Positions 1 through 8,234 are shown, numbered from the stretch's first letter. The stretch is DNA of 35,109 nucleotides from Hydrogenothermaceae bacterium (GCA_015490675.1 WFXI01000236.1:1-35109); one strand, 5' to 3'. The notes: a model not told the origin generated them from the letters alone. Program-made: numbers and translations.

Positions 1-151
1 AGAAGGGCAAGAGATGGTAATGCCAGGAGATAATGTAGAGTTAACAGTAGAGTTAATGGTGCCAGTAGCTATAGAAGAGCAAATGAGATTTGCTATTAGA
101 GAAGGTGGTAGAACTGTTGGTGCTGGTGTTGTTACTGAAATCATTGAGTAA
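1..151 (+). CDS. tuf: Elongation factor Tu, C-terminal end (partial)
   Basis: The last 49 codons of EF-Tu are visible, read in the frame starting at base 2 and ending in TAA at 149-151. The residues include MVMPGDNVELTVEL and RFAIREGGRTVGAGVV, the hallmark end of EF-Tu domain III. EF-Tu carries aminoacyl-tRNA to the ribosome as a GTP complex. The 5' part lies outside the window. Only 13 bases separate it from rpsJ, so the str-type and S10 operons are probably joined here. Confidence 0.97.
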   Translation, partial: EGQEMVMPGDNVELTVELMVPVAIEEQMRFAIREGGRTVGAGVVTEIIE

Positions 152-164
152 GAGGTGATAAGGG

Positions 165-476
165 ATGGAACACGAAAAAATTAGAATAAAATTAAAAGCT
201 TTTGACCATGATGTTTTAGACCAATCAGTAAAACAAATAATAGAAACTGTTAAAAGAAGTGGTGGGGTTATTAAAGGCCCTATCCCACTTCCTACTAAAA
301 GAAAAGTGTGGTGTGTATTAAGGTCTCCACACAAATTTGAACAATCAAGAGAACACTTTGAAATGAGAATTCACAAAAGATTAATAGATATTGAAAATGC
401 AACTCCACAAACTATAGAAGCATTAATGGACATCAACCTACCTGCTGGTGTTGATGTAGAAATCAAATTAAGTTAA
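165..476 (+). CDS. rpsJ: 30S ribosomal protein S10
   Basis: This 103-residue protein has the usual S10 length. It contains the S10 signature GPIPLPTKR near residues 39-47, followed by HKFEQSREHFEMRIHKRLI. S10 sits in the 30S head near S3 and S14, and in many bacteria it also partners NusB in antitermination. An AG-rich ribosome site (GAGGTGATAAGGG) lies just before the ATG. It follows tuf by 13 bases and precedes rplC by 17, as the first gene of the classical S10 block. Confidence 0.98.
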   Translation: MEHEKIRIKLKAFDHDVLDQSVKQIIETVKRSGGVIKGPIPLPTKRKVWCVLRSPHKFEQSREHFEMRIHKRLIDIENATPQTIEALMDINLPAGVDVEIKLS

Positions 477-493
477 GAAAAGGAGTGAGAGCA

Positions 494-1177
494 ATGCCAA
501 AGGGCATAATAGGAAAAAAAGTTGGAATGACAAGAGTTTTTAAAAATGGGAAGGCAATACCTGTAACAGTAATTGAGGTAGAGCCTAATTATGTTGTTGG
601 AATAAGAACTGAAGAAAAAGATGGATACAATGCTGTTGTTTTAGGAACAGGTGAAAGAAAAGAAAAAAGAACTCCAAAACCTTTACTTGAAGTTTTCAAG
701 AAAGCAGGAGTTAGACCTTTAAGAAAATTAAAAGAATTTCCTTTAAAAGATGGAGAAGAAGTTCAATTAGGACAGGAAGTTAAAATAGAAGATGTATTTG
801 AAGTTGGAGACTTAATAGATGTATCTGGAATTTCTAAAGGTAGAGGTTTTGCTTCTGCTATGAAAAGATGGGATTTCTCAGGATTTCCAAAATCTCACGG
901 TGCTAGATATCACAGAGCTGTTGGTTCTGTAGGTGCCTGTGAAGACCCAGGTAGAGTTTGGAAAACAAAAAGAATGGCAGGACACTATGGAAATGAAAGA
1001 GTTACTGTATTAGGTCTTGAAGTTGTAGATATAATCCCTGAGAAAAATGTAATTTTAGTAAAAGGCTCTGTTCCAGGAGCTCCAAAGTCATTTGTTGAAT
1101 TAAAATCAAGCGTAATTCTAAATAGAAGAAAAGGAAAAAGAAAATTAGAAAAAGCTAAAGCTGCTTATGCATCATAA
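494..1177 (+). CDS. rplC: 50S ribosomal protein L3
   Basis: L3 binds 23S rRNA early in 50S assembly, with a long loop reaching towards the peptidyl-transferase centre. The protein begins MPKGIIGKKVGMTRVF, the standard L3 N-terminus, and carries the loop region KRWDFSGFPKSHGARYHRAVGSVG. An in-frame GTG at 485 would add three residues. The ATG at 494 is preferred because AAGGAG at 479-484 is then about 9 bases upstream; it would abut the GTG with no spacing. The resulting 227-residue protein is slightly longer than the E. coli protein, with a basic C-terminal tail. Confidence 0.97.
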   Translation: MPKGIIGKKVGMTRVFKNGKAIPVTVIEVEPNYVVGIRTEEKDGYNAVVLGTGERKEKRTPKPLLEVFKKAGVRPLRKLKEFPLKDGEEVQLGQEVKIEDVFEVGDLIDVSGISKGRGFASAMKRWDFSGFPKSHGARYHRAVGSVGACEDPGRVWKTKRMAGHYGNERVTVLGLEVVDIIPEKNVILVKGSVPGAPKSFVELKSSVILNRRKGKRKLEKAKAAYAS

Positions 1178-1204
1178 GCAAATAGAAAAGAGGTGAAGTA
1201 GAAG

Positions 1205-1828
1205 ATGGAAGCAAATGTAGTTAACATAAAAAATGAGCAAGTTGGAACAATAAACTTAAAAGAAGAAATTTTTAACACTGAAGTTAAAGAGCATACTGTT
1301 TGGGAAGTTATTAGATGGCAATTGGCTGCTAGAAGAGCAGGAACTGCTTCTACTAAAACCAGAGCAGAGGTTAGAGGCTCTAGAAGAAAAATACTTCCTC
1401 AAAAAGGAACTGGTAATGCAAGACACGGAGATAGGAAAGCTAACTTAATGGTAGGTGGTGGTGTAGCACACGGGCCACATCCTAGAGATTACTACTATGC
1501 ATTACCTAAAAAAGTTAGAAAAAAGGCTTTAAAAGGAGTTCTTTCTGCAAAATTAAAAGACGGAGAAATAATATTTATTGAAGATTTTACTTTTGAAGCT
1601 CCAAAAACTAAAAATGCCGTTGAAGTTTTAAAGAATTTTGGACTAGATAAATCAAAAGTTTTACTTGTAATAGCAGAAAAAGATGAAAATGTAATCAAAT
1701 CATTTAGAAATATTCCTAAAGTTAAAGTTTTATTGGTAGATGGATTAAATACTTATGACATTCTGAATGCTGAAAAGGTTTTAATCACAAAATCAGCAGC
1801 AGAAAAAATTAATGAGAGGTTAGGATAA
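1205..1828 (+). CDS. rplD: 50S ribosomal protein L4
   Basis: The 207-residue protein shows the L4 core: WQLAARRAGTASTKTRAEVRGS followed by KILPQKGTGNARHGDRKANLMVGGGVAHGP, the extended loop that lines the exit tunnel. L4 is an early 50S assembly protein. In E. coli it also represses the S10 operon, but no matching leader can be judged here because the operon start is outside the window. GAGGTGAAG precedes the ATG. Its TAA shares its last base with the rplW ATG (TAATG), which suggests translational coupling. Confidence 0.97.
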   Translation: MEANVVNIKNEQVGTINLKEEIFNTEVKEHTVWEVIRWQLAARRAGTASTKTRAEVRGSRRKILPQKGTGNARHGDRKANLMVGGGVAHGPHPRDYYYALPKKVRKKALKGVLSAKLKDGEIIFIEDFTFEAPKTKNAVEVLKNFGLDKSKVLLVIAEKDENVIKSFRNIPKVKVLLVDGLNTYDILNAEKVLITKSAAEKINERLG

Positions 1829-2121
1829 TGAAGACTCCACATGATATTCTAATTCGTCCTGTTCTAACGGAAAAGGCTGTAAACCAAAATGAAAAGGAAA
1901 ATAAACTAGTGTTTGAAGTGGCTTTAGACGCTAATAAGATAGAAATAAAAAAAGCTGTTGAAGAAGTATTTGGAGTTAAAGTTAAAGAAGTTAGAACTAT
2001 GATTGTTAAACCAAAAAGAAAAAGAGTTGGTTTCAACAAACCAGGATTTACAAAAAAATGGAAAAAAGCAATAGTAAAAGTTGAAAGTGAAAAACCAATA
2101 AATATTGCTGAATTAGTTTAA
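1828..2121 (+). CDS. rplW: 50S ribosomal protein L23
   Basis: The 97-residue protein has the L23 opening DILIRPVLTEKAV and the motif VEEVFGVKVKEVRTMIVKPKRKR. L23 sits at the tunnel exit and is the docking site for trigger factor and SRP. The start codon overlaps the rplD stop by one base. Its ribosome site (GAGAGGTTAGG) therefore lies inside the end of rplD. Length and order are standard for the S10 operon. Confidence 0.97.
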   Translation: MKTPHDILIRPVLTEKAVNQNEKENKLVFEVALDANKIEIKKAVEEVFGVKVKEVRTMIVKPKRKRVGFNKPGFTKKWKKAIVKVESEKPINIAELV

Positions 2122-2134
2122 GAGGTGAAAGAAG

Positions 2135-2959
2135 ATGGGAGTTAGAAAATTAAAACCTGTAACAAACGGAACTAGACACGCAGTTTTATACGATTTTGCA
2201 GAAATTACTAAAACTGAGCCAGAAAAATCATTAGTTGAGCCTTTAAAGAAAAAGGCAGGAAGAAACAATCAAGGAAGAATTACTGTTAGACATAGAGGTG
2301 GTGGACATAAAAGACTTTATAGGATAATAGACTTTAAAAGGGATAAATGGGGTGTTCCAGCAAAAGTTGCAGCTATAGAATATGACCCTAACAGAAGTGC
2401 TAGAATAGCTCTTCTTCATTATCTTGATGGTGAAAAAAGATATATTATCTGGCCTGAAGGTTTACAAGTTGGGGATATGGTTGTAGCTGGACCTGATGCA
2501 GAAATAAAAACAGGAAACGCCTTGCCTCTAGAAAATATCCCTGTTGGTACATTTGTACATAATGTAGAACTTACTCCAGGAAAAGGTGGACAGCTTGCAA
2601 GAGCTGCTGGAATGTCTGCACAAATTCTTGGAAGACAGGGAGACTATGTTCAATTAAGACTTCCTTCTGGAGAAATTAGATTAGTTCATAAAAAATGTAT
2701 GGCTACTGTTGGTGTGGTTGGTCTTGCAGAACACGAACTTGTAAAACTTGGAAAAGCAGGAAGAAAAAGATGGCTTGGAATTAGACCAACTGTTAGAGGT
2801 ACTGCAATGAACCCTGTTGATCACCCTCACGGTGGTGGTGAAGGAAAAACATTTGGTAAACATCCAGTTTCTCCTTGGGGTCAACCTACAAAAGGATACA
2901 AAACTAGAAGAGGTGCTAAATACTCTGATAAATTCATAATTAAACGCAGAGGTAAATAA
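2135..2959 (+). CDS. rplB: 50S ribosomal protein L2
   Basis: The 274-residue protein is full-length L2. It carries GRNNQGRITVRHRGGGHKR near residues 43-61 and the C-terminal VRGTAMNPVDHPHGGGEG loop, whose conserved histidine lies close to the peptidyl-transferase centre. L2 binds 23S rRNA and is needed for subunit association. Translation starts at an ATG preceded by AAGAGGTGAAAG. It ends two bases before rpsS. Confidence 0.98.
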   Translation: MGVRKLKPVTNGTRHAVLYDFAEITKTEPEKSLVEPLKKKAGRNNQGRITVRHRGGGHKRLYRIIDFKRDKWGVPAKVAAIEYDPNRSARIALLHYLDGEKRYIIWPEGLQVGDMVVAGPDAEIKTGNALPLENIPVGTFVHNVELTPGKGGQLARAAGMSAQILGRQGDYVQLRLPSGEIRLVHKKCMATVGVVGLAEHELVKLGKAGRKRWLGIRPTVRGTAMNPVDHPHGGGEGKTFGKHPVSPWGQPTKGYKTRRGAKYSDKFIIKRRGK

Positions 2960-2961
2960 GG

Positions 2962-3261
2962 ATGGGATATAAAGGAAAGTGGAACGAAAGAAATAAAAAC
3001 CCATATGTAAATGAAAAGATTCTCAAAAAAATAAGAAAAATGAATGAAACTGGAGAAAGAAAAGTAATAAAAGTATGGGATAGAGCTTGCACAATTACTG
3101 AAGAAATGGTTGGGCATACAATTGCAGTATATAATGGAATGAAATTTATCCCTGTATACATCCAACCAGAAATGGTTGGACACAAACTTGGAGAGTTCTC
3201 TTTAACTAGAACTTTTAGAGGACACCCTGACAAATCAGGAAAAGCAGTTAAGAAAAAATAA
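2962..3261 (+). CDS. rpsS: 30S ribosomal protein S19
   Basis: The 99-residue protein contains the S19 features NPYVNEKILKKIRKMNE, the TITEEMVGHTIAVYNG segment and the C-terminal GEFSLTRTFRGH motif. S19 pairs with S13 in the 30S head and contacts the A-site tRNA region. The N-terminus (MGYKGKWNERNK) differs from the usual MARSLKKGPF form but aligns with it in position. Its ribosome site (AGAGGT) lies within the last codons of rplB, so the two are probably translationally coupled. Confidence 0.96.
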   Translation: MGYKGKWNERNKNPYVNEKILKKIRKMNETGERKVIKVWDRACTITEEMVGHTIAVYNGMKFIPVYIQPEMVGHKLGEFSLTRTFRGHPDKSGKAVKKK

Positions 3262-3274
3262 GAGGTGAAGACAG

Positions 3275-3628
3275 ATGGCTACTACAGTAAACAACAATGA
3301 AGCCAGAGCAGTTTTAAGATATGCAAGAATATCTCCTACAAAAGTAAGACAGGTTATCAATTTAATTAGAGGAAAAGATGTAGGAACTGCTTTAGCAATT
3401 TTAGGTGAATTAAACAAAAGAGCAGCAAGAATAGTAGAAAAACTATTAAAAAGTGCTATAGCTAATGCTGAAATGAAAGGAATGGATATTGATAACTTAT
3501 ATATAAAAGAAATAAAAGCTGACGATGGCCCTATTTTAAAAAGATATATGCCTAGAGCATATGGTAGGGCTACAATGATAAGAAGAAGATATTCTCATAT
3601 AACAATTAAATTAGCTGAAAGGCAGTAA
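3275..3628 (+). CDS. rplV: 50S ribosomal protein L22
   Basis: The 117-residue protein has the L22 core ARISPTKVRQVINLIRGKDV near residues 17-36 and the beta-hairpin stretch GPILKRYMPRAYGRATMIRRR, which lines the exit tunnel and is where macrolide-resistance changes map in other bacteria. L22 binds all six domains of 23S rRNA. An AAGAGGTGAAG ribosome site precedes the ATG. It is followed after 14 bases by rpsC. Confidence 0.97.
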   Translation: MATTVNNNEARAVLRYARISPTKVRQVINLIRGKDVGTALAILGELNKRAARIVEKLLKSAIANAEMKGMDIDNLYIKEIKADDGPILKRYMPRAYGRATMIRRRYSHITIKLAERQ

Positions 3629-3642
3629 AGGAGGAAATAACG

Positions 3643-4329
3643 GTGGGTCAGAAAGTTCATCCAATAGGTTTTAGATTAGGTATTACCTCTGACTGGCAAT
3701 CAAAATGGTATACAGATAAGAAAAACTATGCAAAAACTCTTCATGAAGATATAAAAATTAGAAATTTCATTAAAGAAAAATACAAAGCTGCTGGAATTTC
3801 AAAAGTATTTATAGAAAGACTTGGAGACAAACTTAGAATTAAAATACTCGCAGCAAAACCAGGAATTGTTATTGGAAGAAAAGGTTCAGAGGTAGAAGAA
3901 CTTAACAAAATAATACAGGCTTTAACAGATGCTAAGGAAATAACAGTTAATGTTGACGAAGTAAAAGTTCCAGAATTGGATGCTCAGCTTGTGGCTGAAG
4001 ACATAGCTTTACAACTTGAAAGAAGGGTTTCTCATAGAAGAGCAATGAAGAGAGCTATTGACAATGCAATGAGAGCAGGAGCTAAAGGAATAAAAACTCA
4101 GGTTGGTGGTCGTATCGGCGGAGTTGATCTTGCTAGAAAAGAATGGATTTTAGAAGGTAGAATGCCACTTCAAACTTTAAGAGCAGAAATAGATTACGGT
4201 TATGCAAGAGCTTCTACTAAGTATGGAATACTTGGAGTTAAGGTTTGGATTTACAAAGGTGATAAACTTGATGCTCAGAAAGAAGAAGTATTAAACAAAA
4301 TAGAAGAAGAATTAAAAGTAGAAAAGTAA
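3643..4329 (+). CDS. rpsC: 30S ribosomal protein S3
   Basis: The 228-residue S3 starts at GTG, preceded by a strong AAAGGAGGAAATAAC site. The start MGQKVHPIGFRLGITSDW is the family N-terminus. The KH domain motif KPGIVIGRKGSEVEEL lies near residues 72-87, and the C-terminal domain includes GAKGIKTQVGGRIGG and ARKEWILEGRMPLQTLRA. S3 sits at the mRNA entry channel with S4 and S5 and contributes to mRNA unwinding. Confidence 0.98.
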   Translation: MGQKVHPIGFRLGITSDWQSKWYTDKKNYAKTLHEDIKIRNFIKEKYKAAGISKVFIERLGDKLRIKILAAKPGIVIGRKGSEVEELNKIIQALTDAKEITVNVDEVKVPELDAQLVAEDIALQLERRVSHRRAMKRAIDNAMRAGAKGIKTQVGGRIGGVDLARKEWILEGRMPLQTLRAEIDYGYARASTKYGILGVKVWIYKGDKLDAQKEEVLNKIEEELKVEK

Positions 4330-4351
4330 AAAATAATAGGAGGATTACATA

Positions 4352-4771
4352 ATGTCTCTTCTACAACCTAAAAAGTTAAAATGGAGAAAACAGCAAAGAG
4401 GAAGAATGAAAGGTAAAGCTTCCCGTAGAAACAGGGTAGCTTTTGGAGAATATGGATTACAGGCTTTAGAACCTTGCTGGTTAACATCTAGACAAATTGA
4501 AGCTGCCCGTATTGCTATCGTTAGGGAAGCTAAAAAAGGTGCAAAAGTTTGGATTAGAGCTTTCCCTCACAAACCTGTTACTAGGAAACCTGCTGAAACT
4601 AGAATGGGTAAAGGAAAAGGTGATTTAGACCATTTTGTATCTGTTGTAAAACCAGGACATATCTTATTTGAACTTGCTGGTGTTCCTGAGGAAGTTGCTC
4701 AGGAAGCTTTCAGAAAAGCAGGTTATAAACTCCCTATTAAAACAAGACTTGTAAAAGCAGAAGGGGTGTAA
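4352..4771 (+). CDS. rplP: 50S ribosomal protein L16
   Basis: The 139-residue protein shows the L16 features KWRKQQRGRMKG, FGEYGLQALEPCWLTSRQIEAAR and RMGKGKGDLDHFVSVVKPG. L16 organises the A-site tRNA binding region of the 50S subunit. AGGAGG lies about 8 bases before the ATG. The gene ends two bases before rpmC, whose ribosome site (GGGGTG) falls in the last rplP codons. Confidence 0.98.
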   Translation: MSLLQPKKLKWRKQQRGRMKGKASRRNRVAFGEYGLQALEPCWLTSRQIEAARIAIVREAKKGAKVWIRAFPHKPVTRKPAETRMGKGKGDLDHFVSVVKPGHILFELAGVPEEVAQEAFRKAGYKLPIKTRLVKAEGV

Positions 4772-4773
4772 GA

Positions 4774-4986
4774 ATGAAGGCAAAAGAATTAAGAAAATTA
4801 TCAAATGAAGAACTCCAAGAAAAATTAAAAGAATTAAAGCAAAAATTAATGAAATTAAGATTTCAAAACGAAATTGGAGGATTAGAAAAACCTTCAGAAA
4901 TCAAAGCTACAAAAAGAGATATAGCTAGAATTCTTACTATACTCAGAGAAAGAGAGCTAGAAGCTCAAAATGCGGAGGTTAAATAA
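4774..4986 (+). CDS. rpmC: 50S ribosomal protein L29
   Basis: This 70-residue protein is a two-helix L29 with the family pattern KAKELRKLSNEELQEKLKELK and the signature KLRFQNEIGGLEKPSEIKATKRDIARI. L29 lies next to L23 at the tunnel exit and takes part in docking nascent-chain factors. The TAA overlaps the rpsQ ATG by one base. Confidence 0.97.
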   Translation: MKAKELRKLSNEELQEKLKELKQKLMKLRFQNEIGGLEKPSEIKATKRDIARILTILRERELEAQNAEVK

Positions 4987-5237
4987 TGGCTGGAAGAAGG
5001 GAATTCGTAGGAAAGGTTGTTAGTGATAAAATGGACAAAACAGTTGTTGTTGCTGTAGAAAGACAGTTCTCTCACCCTCTATATGGGAAAAGGGTTAAAA
5101 GAACAAAAAAATACTATGCTCACGATCCTGAAAATAAATTAAAAGTTGGTGATGTAGTTAGAATAAGAGAAAGTAGACCTTTATCTAAATTAAAAAGATG
5201 GGTTGTTGTTGAAGTTTTATCTTCACAAAATCAGTAA
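4986..5237 (+). CDS. rpsQ: 30S ribosomal protein S17
   Basis: The 83-residue OB-fold protein has the S17 features EFVGKVVSDKMDKTVVVAVER, HPLYGKRVKRTKKYYAHDP and VGDVVRIRESRPLSKLKRW. S17 is a primary 16S rRNA binder in the 30S body. It closes the S10 block and is followed by the largest gap in the ribosomal cluster (83 bases), after which rplN starts. Confidence 0.98.
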   Translation: MAGRREFVGKVVSDKMDKTVVVAVERQFSHPLYGKRVKRTKKYYAHDPENKLKVGDVVRIRESRPLSKLKRWVVVEVLSSQNQ

Positions 5238-5244
5238 TACTATA

Positions 5245-5273
5245 TTGATTTAATTTTCATAAAATTATAAAAT
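5245..5273 (+). promoter_or_regulatory. Possible internal promoter before rplN
   Basis: The 83-base AT-rich gap between rpsQ and rplN holds TTGATT (5245-5250), a 17-base spacer and TAAAAT (5268-5273), a fair sigma-70-type match. In E. coli the S10 and spc operons split at this same junction, which supports a secondary promoter here. AT-rich DNA yields such matches by chance, so this is tentative. Confidence 0.35.
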
Positions 5274-5320
5274 ATTATTTTGTCCCTATTTTTTAAGAAT
5301 TTTACAAGGGGTGTAGTGTA

Positions 5321-5701
5321 ATGATACAAAGAGGAACTTATTTAAATGTTGCTGATAATTCAGGTGCTAAGAAAGTTCAATGTATAGGTATTCCAAAGAA
5401 AGCGAATTTTGGTGCTCAAAAGAATACAGCAACTTTAGGCGATGTAATAACAGTTACGGTAAAATCTGCTTTACCTACAGGAACTGCTAAAAAAGGAAAA
5501 GTTTACAAAGCAGTTGTAGTAAGAACTGCTAAAGAAGTTAAAAGACCAGATGGAAGCTATGTAAAAGCTGATGATAACGCAGTTGTTTTATTAAACAATA
5601 ACTTAGAACCAATAGGAACTCGTATTTTAGGACCTGTTGCAAGGGAAATTAGAGCAAAAGGATTTTACAGAATCGTTTCTTTAGCACCGGAGGTAATATA
5701 A
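5321..5701 (+). CDS. rplN: 50S ribosomal protein L14
   Basis: The 126-residue protein begins MIQRGTYLNVADNSGAKKVQCIG, the L14 signature, and ends with GTRILGPVAREIRAKGFYRIVSLAPEVI. L14 binds 23S rRNA at the subunit interface and is the docking site of the silencing factor RsfS. An AAGGGGTG ribosome site precedes the ATG. The stop codon abuts the rplX ATG with no spacer, and the rplX ribosome site (GGAGG) lies in the last codons of rplN. Confidence 0.98.
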   Translation: MIQRGTYLNVADNSGAKKVQCIGIPKKANFGAQKNTATLGDVITVTVKSALPTGTAKKGKVYKAVVVRTAKEVKRPDGSYVKADDNAVVLLNNNLEPIGTRILGPVAREIRAKGFYRIVSLAPEVI

Positions 5702-6058
5702 ATGGTAAAAACTAGATTAAAAAGAGGCGATACAGTAGTAGTTATTGCTGGAAAAGAAAAAGGAAAAACTGGAAAAATAAAACAAATTATCAGAAAAAAC
5801 GGAAAAGTTAGAGTTATTGTTGAGGGTGTTAATATTGGGAAAAAACACCTCAAACATATAGAAGGTGTTCAAGAAGGTGGAATAGTAGAAATTGAAAGAC
5901 CTATTGATATATCAAATGTGGCATTTATAGACCCTAAAACAGGTAAACCTACTAAAATTGGATACAAGATTATAGAAGAAGGAAATGTTATTAAAAAAGT
6001 TAGATTTGCAAGAAAAAGTGGTGAAATTATAGACACAGTTTGGGAAAAAACTAAGTAG
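5702..6058 (+). CDS. rplX: 50S ribosomal protein L24
   Basis: The N-terminal KOW motif is clear (RLKRGDTVVVIAGKEKGKTGKI), followed by VEGVNIGKKHLKH, where L24 normally has VEGVNxxKKHxKP. At 118 residues it is somewhat longer than the common ~103-105, mostly in the C-terminal part. L24 initiates 50S assembly together with L3. It abuts rplN upstream and is 12 bases from rplE. Confidence 0.96.
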   Translation: MVKTRLKRGDTVVVIAGKEKGKTGKIKQIIRKNGKVRVIVEGVNIGKKHLKHIEGVQEGGIVEIERPIDISNVAFIDPKTGKPTKIGYKIIEEGNVIKKVRFARKSGEIIDTVWEKTK

Positions 6059-6070
6059 AGGTAATAAGAA

Positions 6071-6637
6071 ATGGCAGAAGCAACTACAAAATATATTCCA
6101 AGATTAAGAAAAAAATATGAAGAAGAAGTTGCACCAAAATTAATGGAAAGATTTGGATATAAATCTCCAATGCAAATACCTAGAATTAAGAAAATCGTTG
6201 TAAATATGGGTGTTGGAGAAGCAGTTCAAGATATTAAACAATTAGATAAAGCTGTTGAAGATTTAACTTTAATTACAGGACAAAGACCTGAAATTAGAAG
6301 AGCTAAAAAATCAGAAGCAGGATTTAAATTAAGAAAAGGATTACCTGTTGGTGCAAGGGTAACTTTAAGAAAAGAAAGAATGTGGGACTTTTTAGATAAA
6401 TTAATATCTGTTGCTCTTCCAAGGGTTAGAGACTTTAGAGGTCTAAACCCTAAATCCTTTGATGGAAGAGGAAATTATGCTTTTGGTGTAAAAGAACAAA
6501 TAATATTCCCTGAAATAGATTATGACAAAGTAGATAGAATTAGAGGAATGGATATTATTATTGAAACAACTGCAGAAACTGACGAAGAAGCAAAATACTT
6601 ATTAGCATTACTTGGACTTCCAATTAGAGCATCTTAA
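6071..6637 (+). CDS. rplE: 50S ribosomal protein L5
   Basis: The 188-residue protein has the L5 features IPRIKKIVVNMGVGEAVQD, GQRPEIRRAKKSEAGFKLRKG and DFRGLNPKSFDGRGNYAFGVKEQIIFPEI. L5 binds 5S rRNA with L18 and L25 and forms bridge B1b with S13. It starts at an ATG after AGAGGTAATAAGAA. Its C-terminus runs slightly beyond the E. coli length. Confidence 0.98.
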   Translation: MAEATTKYIPRLRKKYEEEVAPKLMERFGYKSPMQIPRIKKIVVNMGVGEAVQDIKQLDKAVEDLTLITGQRPEIRRAKKSEAGFKLRKGLPVGARVTLRKERMWDFLDKLISVALPRVRDFRGLNPKSFDGRGNYAFGVKEQIIFPEIDYDKVDRIRGMDIIIETTAETDEEAKYLLALLGLPIRAS

Positions 6638-6652
6638 GGAGGAATTATACAA

Positions 6653-6841
6653 ATGGCAAGAAAAGCATTATGGGCTAAATCTTTTTTAAAGAAGCCTAAG
6701 TACTCAACAAGAAATCACTCTAGATGTCCAATTTGTGGAAGACCTAGAGGATTTTTAAGACAATTTAACATGTGTAGAATATGCTTTAGGGAAAGAGCTT
6801 TAAGAGGCGAAATTCCAGGCGTAAGAAAAGCTAGCTGGTAA
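6653..6841 (+). CDS. rpsN: 30S ribosomal protein S14, zinc-binding type
   Basis: This 62-residue protein is the short zinc-ribbon (type Z) form of S14. The four zinc ligands are two CxxC pairs, CPIC near residues 25-28 and CRIC near 41-44, separated by GRPRGFLRQFNM. S14 is a late-assembly protein of the 30S head. AAGGAGG precedes the ATG by about 9 bases. The zinc form is common in thermophiles and Gram-positives, unlike the long form in E. coli. Confidence 0.98.
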   Translation: MARKALWAKSFLKKPKYSTRNHSRCPICGRPRGFLRQFNMCRICFRERALRGEIPGVRKASW

Positions 6842-6852
6842 GGAGGAAAAAG

Positions 6853-7263
6853 ATGATAACAGACCCTATCGCAGACATGCTTGCAAGAATAAATAATGCA
6901 ATCAAAGCAAGAAAAAGCGAAGTTTACATCCCTAATTCAAAAATAAAAGAGCAAATTGCAAGAATTTTAAAAGAAGAAGGATACATAGAAGATTACATAG
7001 TTTCTGATGAAAATAAAAAAGGAACTCAAAATACTTTAATTTTAAAATTAAAATACTTAGGACCTAGGAACACAAAACCTGTAATCTCAGGATTACAAAG
7101 AGTTTCTAAACCTGGTCGTAGGAAATATGTTGGAGTAGATGAAATTCCTTATGTTAGAAAAGGTTTAGGAACTGCTATTTTATCAACTAATAAGGGAATT
7201 CTCACAGACGCTCAAGCTAGAAAAGAAAGAGTTGGTGGTGAAATTCTCTGCTATGTTTGGTAA
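6853..7263 (+). CDS. rpsH: 30S ribosomal protein S8
   Basis: The 136-residue protein begins MITDPIADMLARINNAIKARK, the S8 N-terminus, and ends GILTDAQARKERVGGEILCYVW, the family C-terminus. S8 binds helix 21 of 16S rRNA. In E. coli it is also the translational repressor of the spc operon, acting near rplE. I did not find a convincing S8-like mimic hairpin here. Strong AAGGAGG site 5' of the ATG. Confidence 0.98.
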   Translation: MITDPIADMLARINNAIKARKSEVYIPNSKIKEQIARILKEEGYIEDYIVSDENKKGTQNTLILKLKYLGPRNTKPVISGLQRVSKPGRRKYVGVDEIPYVRKGLGTAILSTNKGILTDAQARKERVGGEILCYVW

Positions 7264-7286
7264 ACACTTTTAAGGAGGCTAATTAA

Positions 7287-7832
7287 ATGTCAAGGATTGG
7301 TAAAAAACCAATAGAAATACCAAATGGTGTTGAAGTAAAAATAGAAGATGGAAATGTTGTTACTGTAAAAGGACCTAAGGGACAGTTAACACAAAAATTT
7401 AACCCTGAATTAAAAATAACAGTTGAAGATAATCAAATCAAAATAGAAAGACCAAATGATAGCTCTTTTATGAGGGCTATACATGGAACAACTAGAGCTT
7501 TAATTGCAAATATGGTTAAAGGAGTAACAGAAGGCTTTACTGTAGAACTTGAAATTATAGGTATTGGTTATAGAGCAGCTATGAAAGGAAAAGCTCTAGA
7601 AATGCAACTTGGTTACTCTCATCCTGTTGTTTATGAACCACCTGAAGGAATCACAATTTCTGTTGAAGGGAATACAAATATTAAAGTATCTGGAATTGAC
7701 AAACAACTTGTAGGTCAGGTTGCTGCTGAAATAAGAGATTTTAGAAAACCTGACCCTTACAAAGGAAAAGGAATTAGATACAAAGGTGAACAACTTAAAT
7801 TAAAACCTGGTAAAGCAGCTGGTAAAAAATAA
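7287..7832 (+). CDS. rplF: 50S ribosomal protein L6
   Basis: The 181-residue protein has the L6 N-terminus MSRIGKKPIEIPNGVEVKIE and the second-domain signature QVAAEIRDFRKPDPYKGKGIRY. L6 lies near the factor-binding GTPase centre. AAGGAGG precedes the ATG. The C-terminal tail KLKPGKAAGKK is the usual lysine-rich end. Confidence 0.98.
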   Translation: MSRIGKKPIEIPNGVEVKIEDGNVVTVKGPKGQLTQKFNPELKITVEDNQIKIERPNDSSFMRAIHGTTRALIANMVKGVTEGFTVELEIIGIGYRAAMKGKALEMQLGYSHPVVYEPPEGITISVEGNTNIKVSGIDKQLVGQVAAEIRDFRKPDPYKGKGIRYKGEQLKLKPGKAAGKK

Positions 7833-7851
7833 AATTTAAGGTGAGGAAAAA

Positions 7852-8223
7852 ATGGCAGTAAAAACAAGAAGACAAAAAAGAATAATAAGACATAAAAGAA
7901 TTAGAAAAAAAGTTTTTGGAACAGCTGAAAGACCAAGAATGGCATTCTACAAAAGTTTAAATAACCTTTATGTTCAAATAATTGATGATGAAAAGGGACA
8001 TACTTTAGTTAGTGCTTCAACAATAGATAAGGATTTTGTTGAAAAGTATGGATTTAGAGGTGGTAAAAACAAAGAAGTAGCTAGAAAATTAGGTGAATTT
8101 ATTGCTGAGAAAGCTTTAGCAAAAGGAATTGAAAAGGTTGTTTTTGACAGAGGTGGTTTTATATACCACGGTAAAGTTAAAGAATTTGCTGAAGCAGCTA
8201 GAGAAAAAGGACTAAAGTTTTAA
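7852..8223 (+). CDS. rplR: 50S ribosomal protein L18
   Basis: The 123-residue protein has ERPRMAFYKSLNNLYVQIIDD, and near the end FDRGGFIYHGKVKEFAEAAREKGL, the L18 signature. L18 binds 5S rRNA and delivers it to the large subunit with L5. The N-terminal tail is strongly basic (TRRQKRIIRHKRIRKK). An AAGGTGAGG site lies before the ATG. Confidence 0.98.
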   Translation: MAVKTRRQKRIIRHKRIRKKVFGTAERPRMAFYKSLNNLYVQIIDDEKGHTLVSASTIDKDFVEKYGFRGGKNKEVARKLGEFIAEKALAKGIEKVVFDRGGFIYHGKVKEFAEAAREKGLKF

Positions 8224-8234
8224 GGAGTAGGTGA

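Noticed and set aside
53..334. Antisense ORF across tuf and rpsJ
   Set aside because: It lies opposite two certain ribosomal genes and has no recognisable domain; low GC and codon bias explain it.
2681..3233. Three antisense ORFs opposite rplB and rpsS
   Set aside because: They overlap each other and clear coding genes, with Ser/Phe-rich translations typical of shadow frames.
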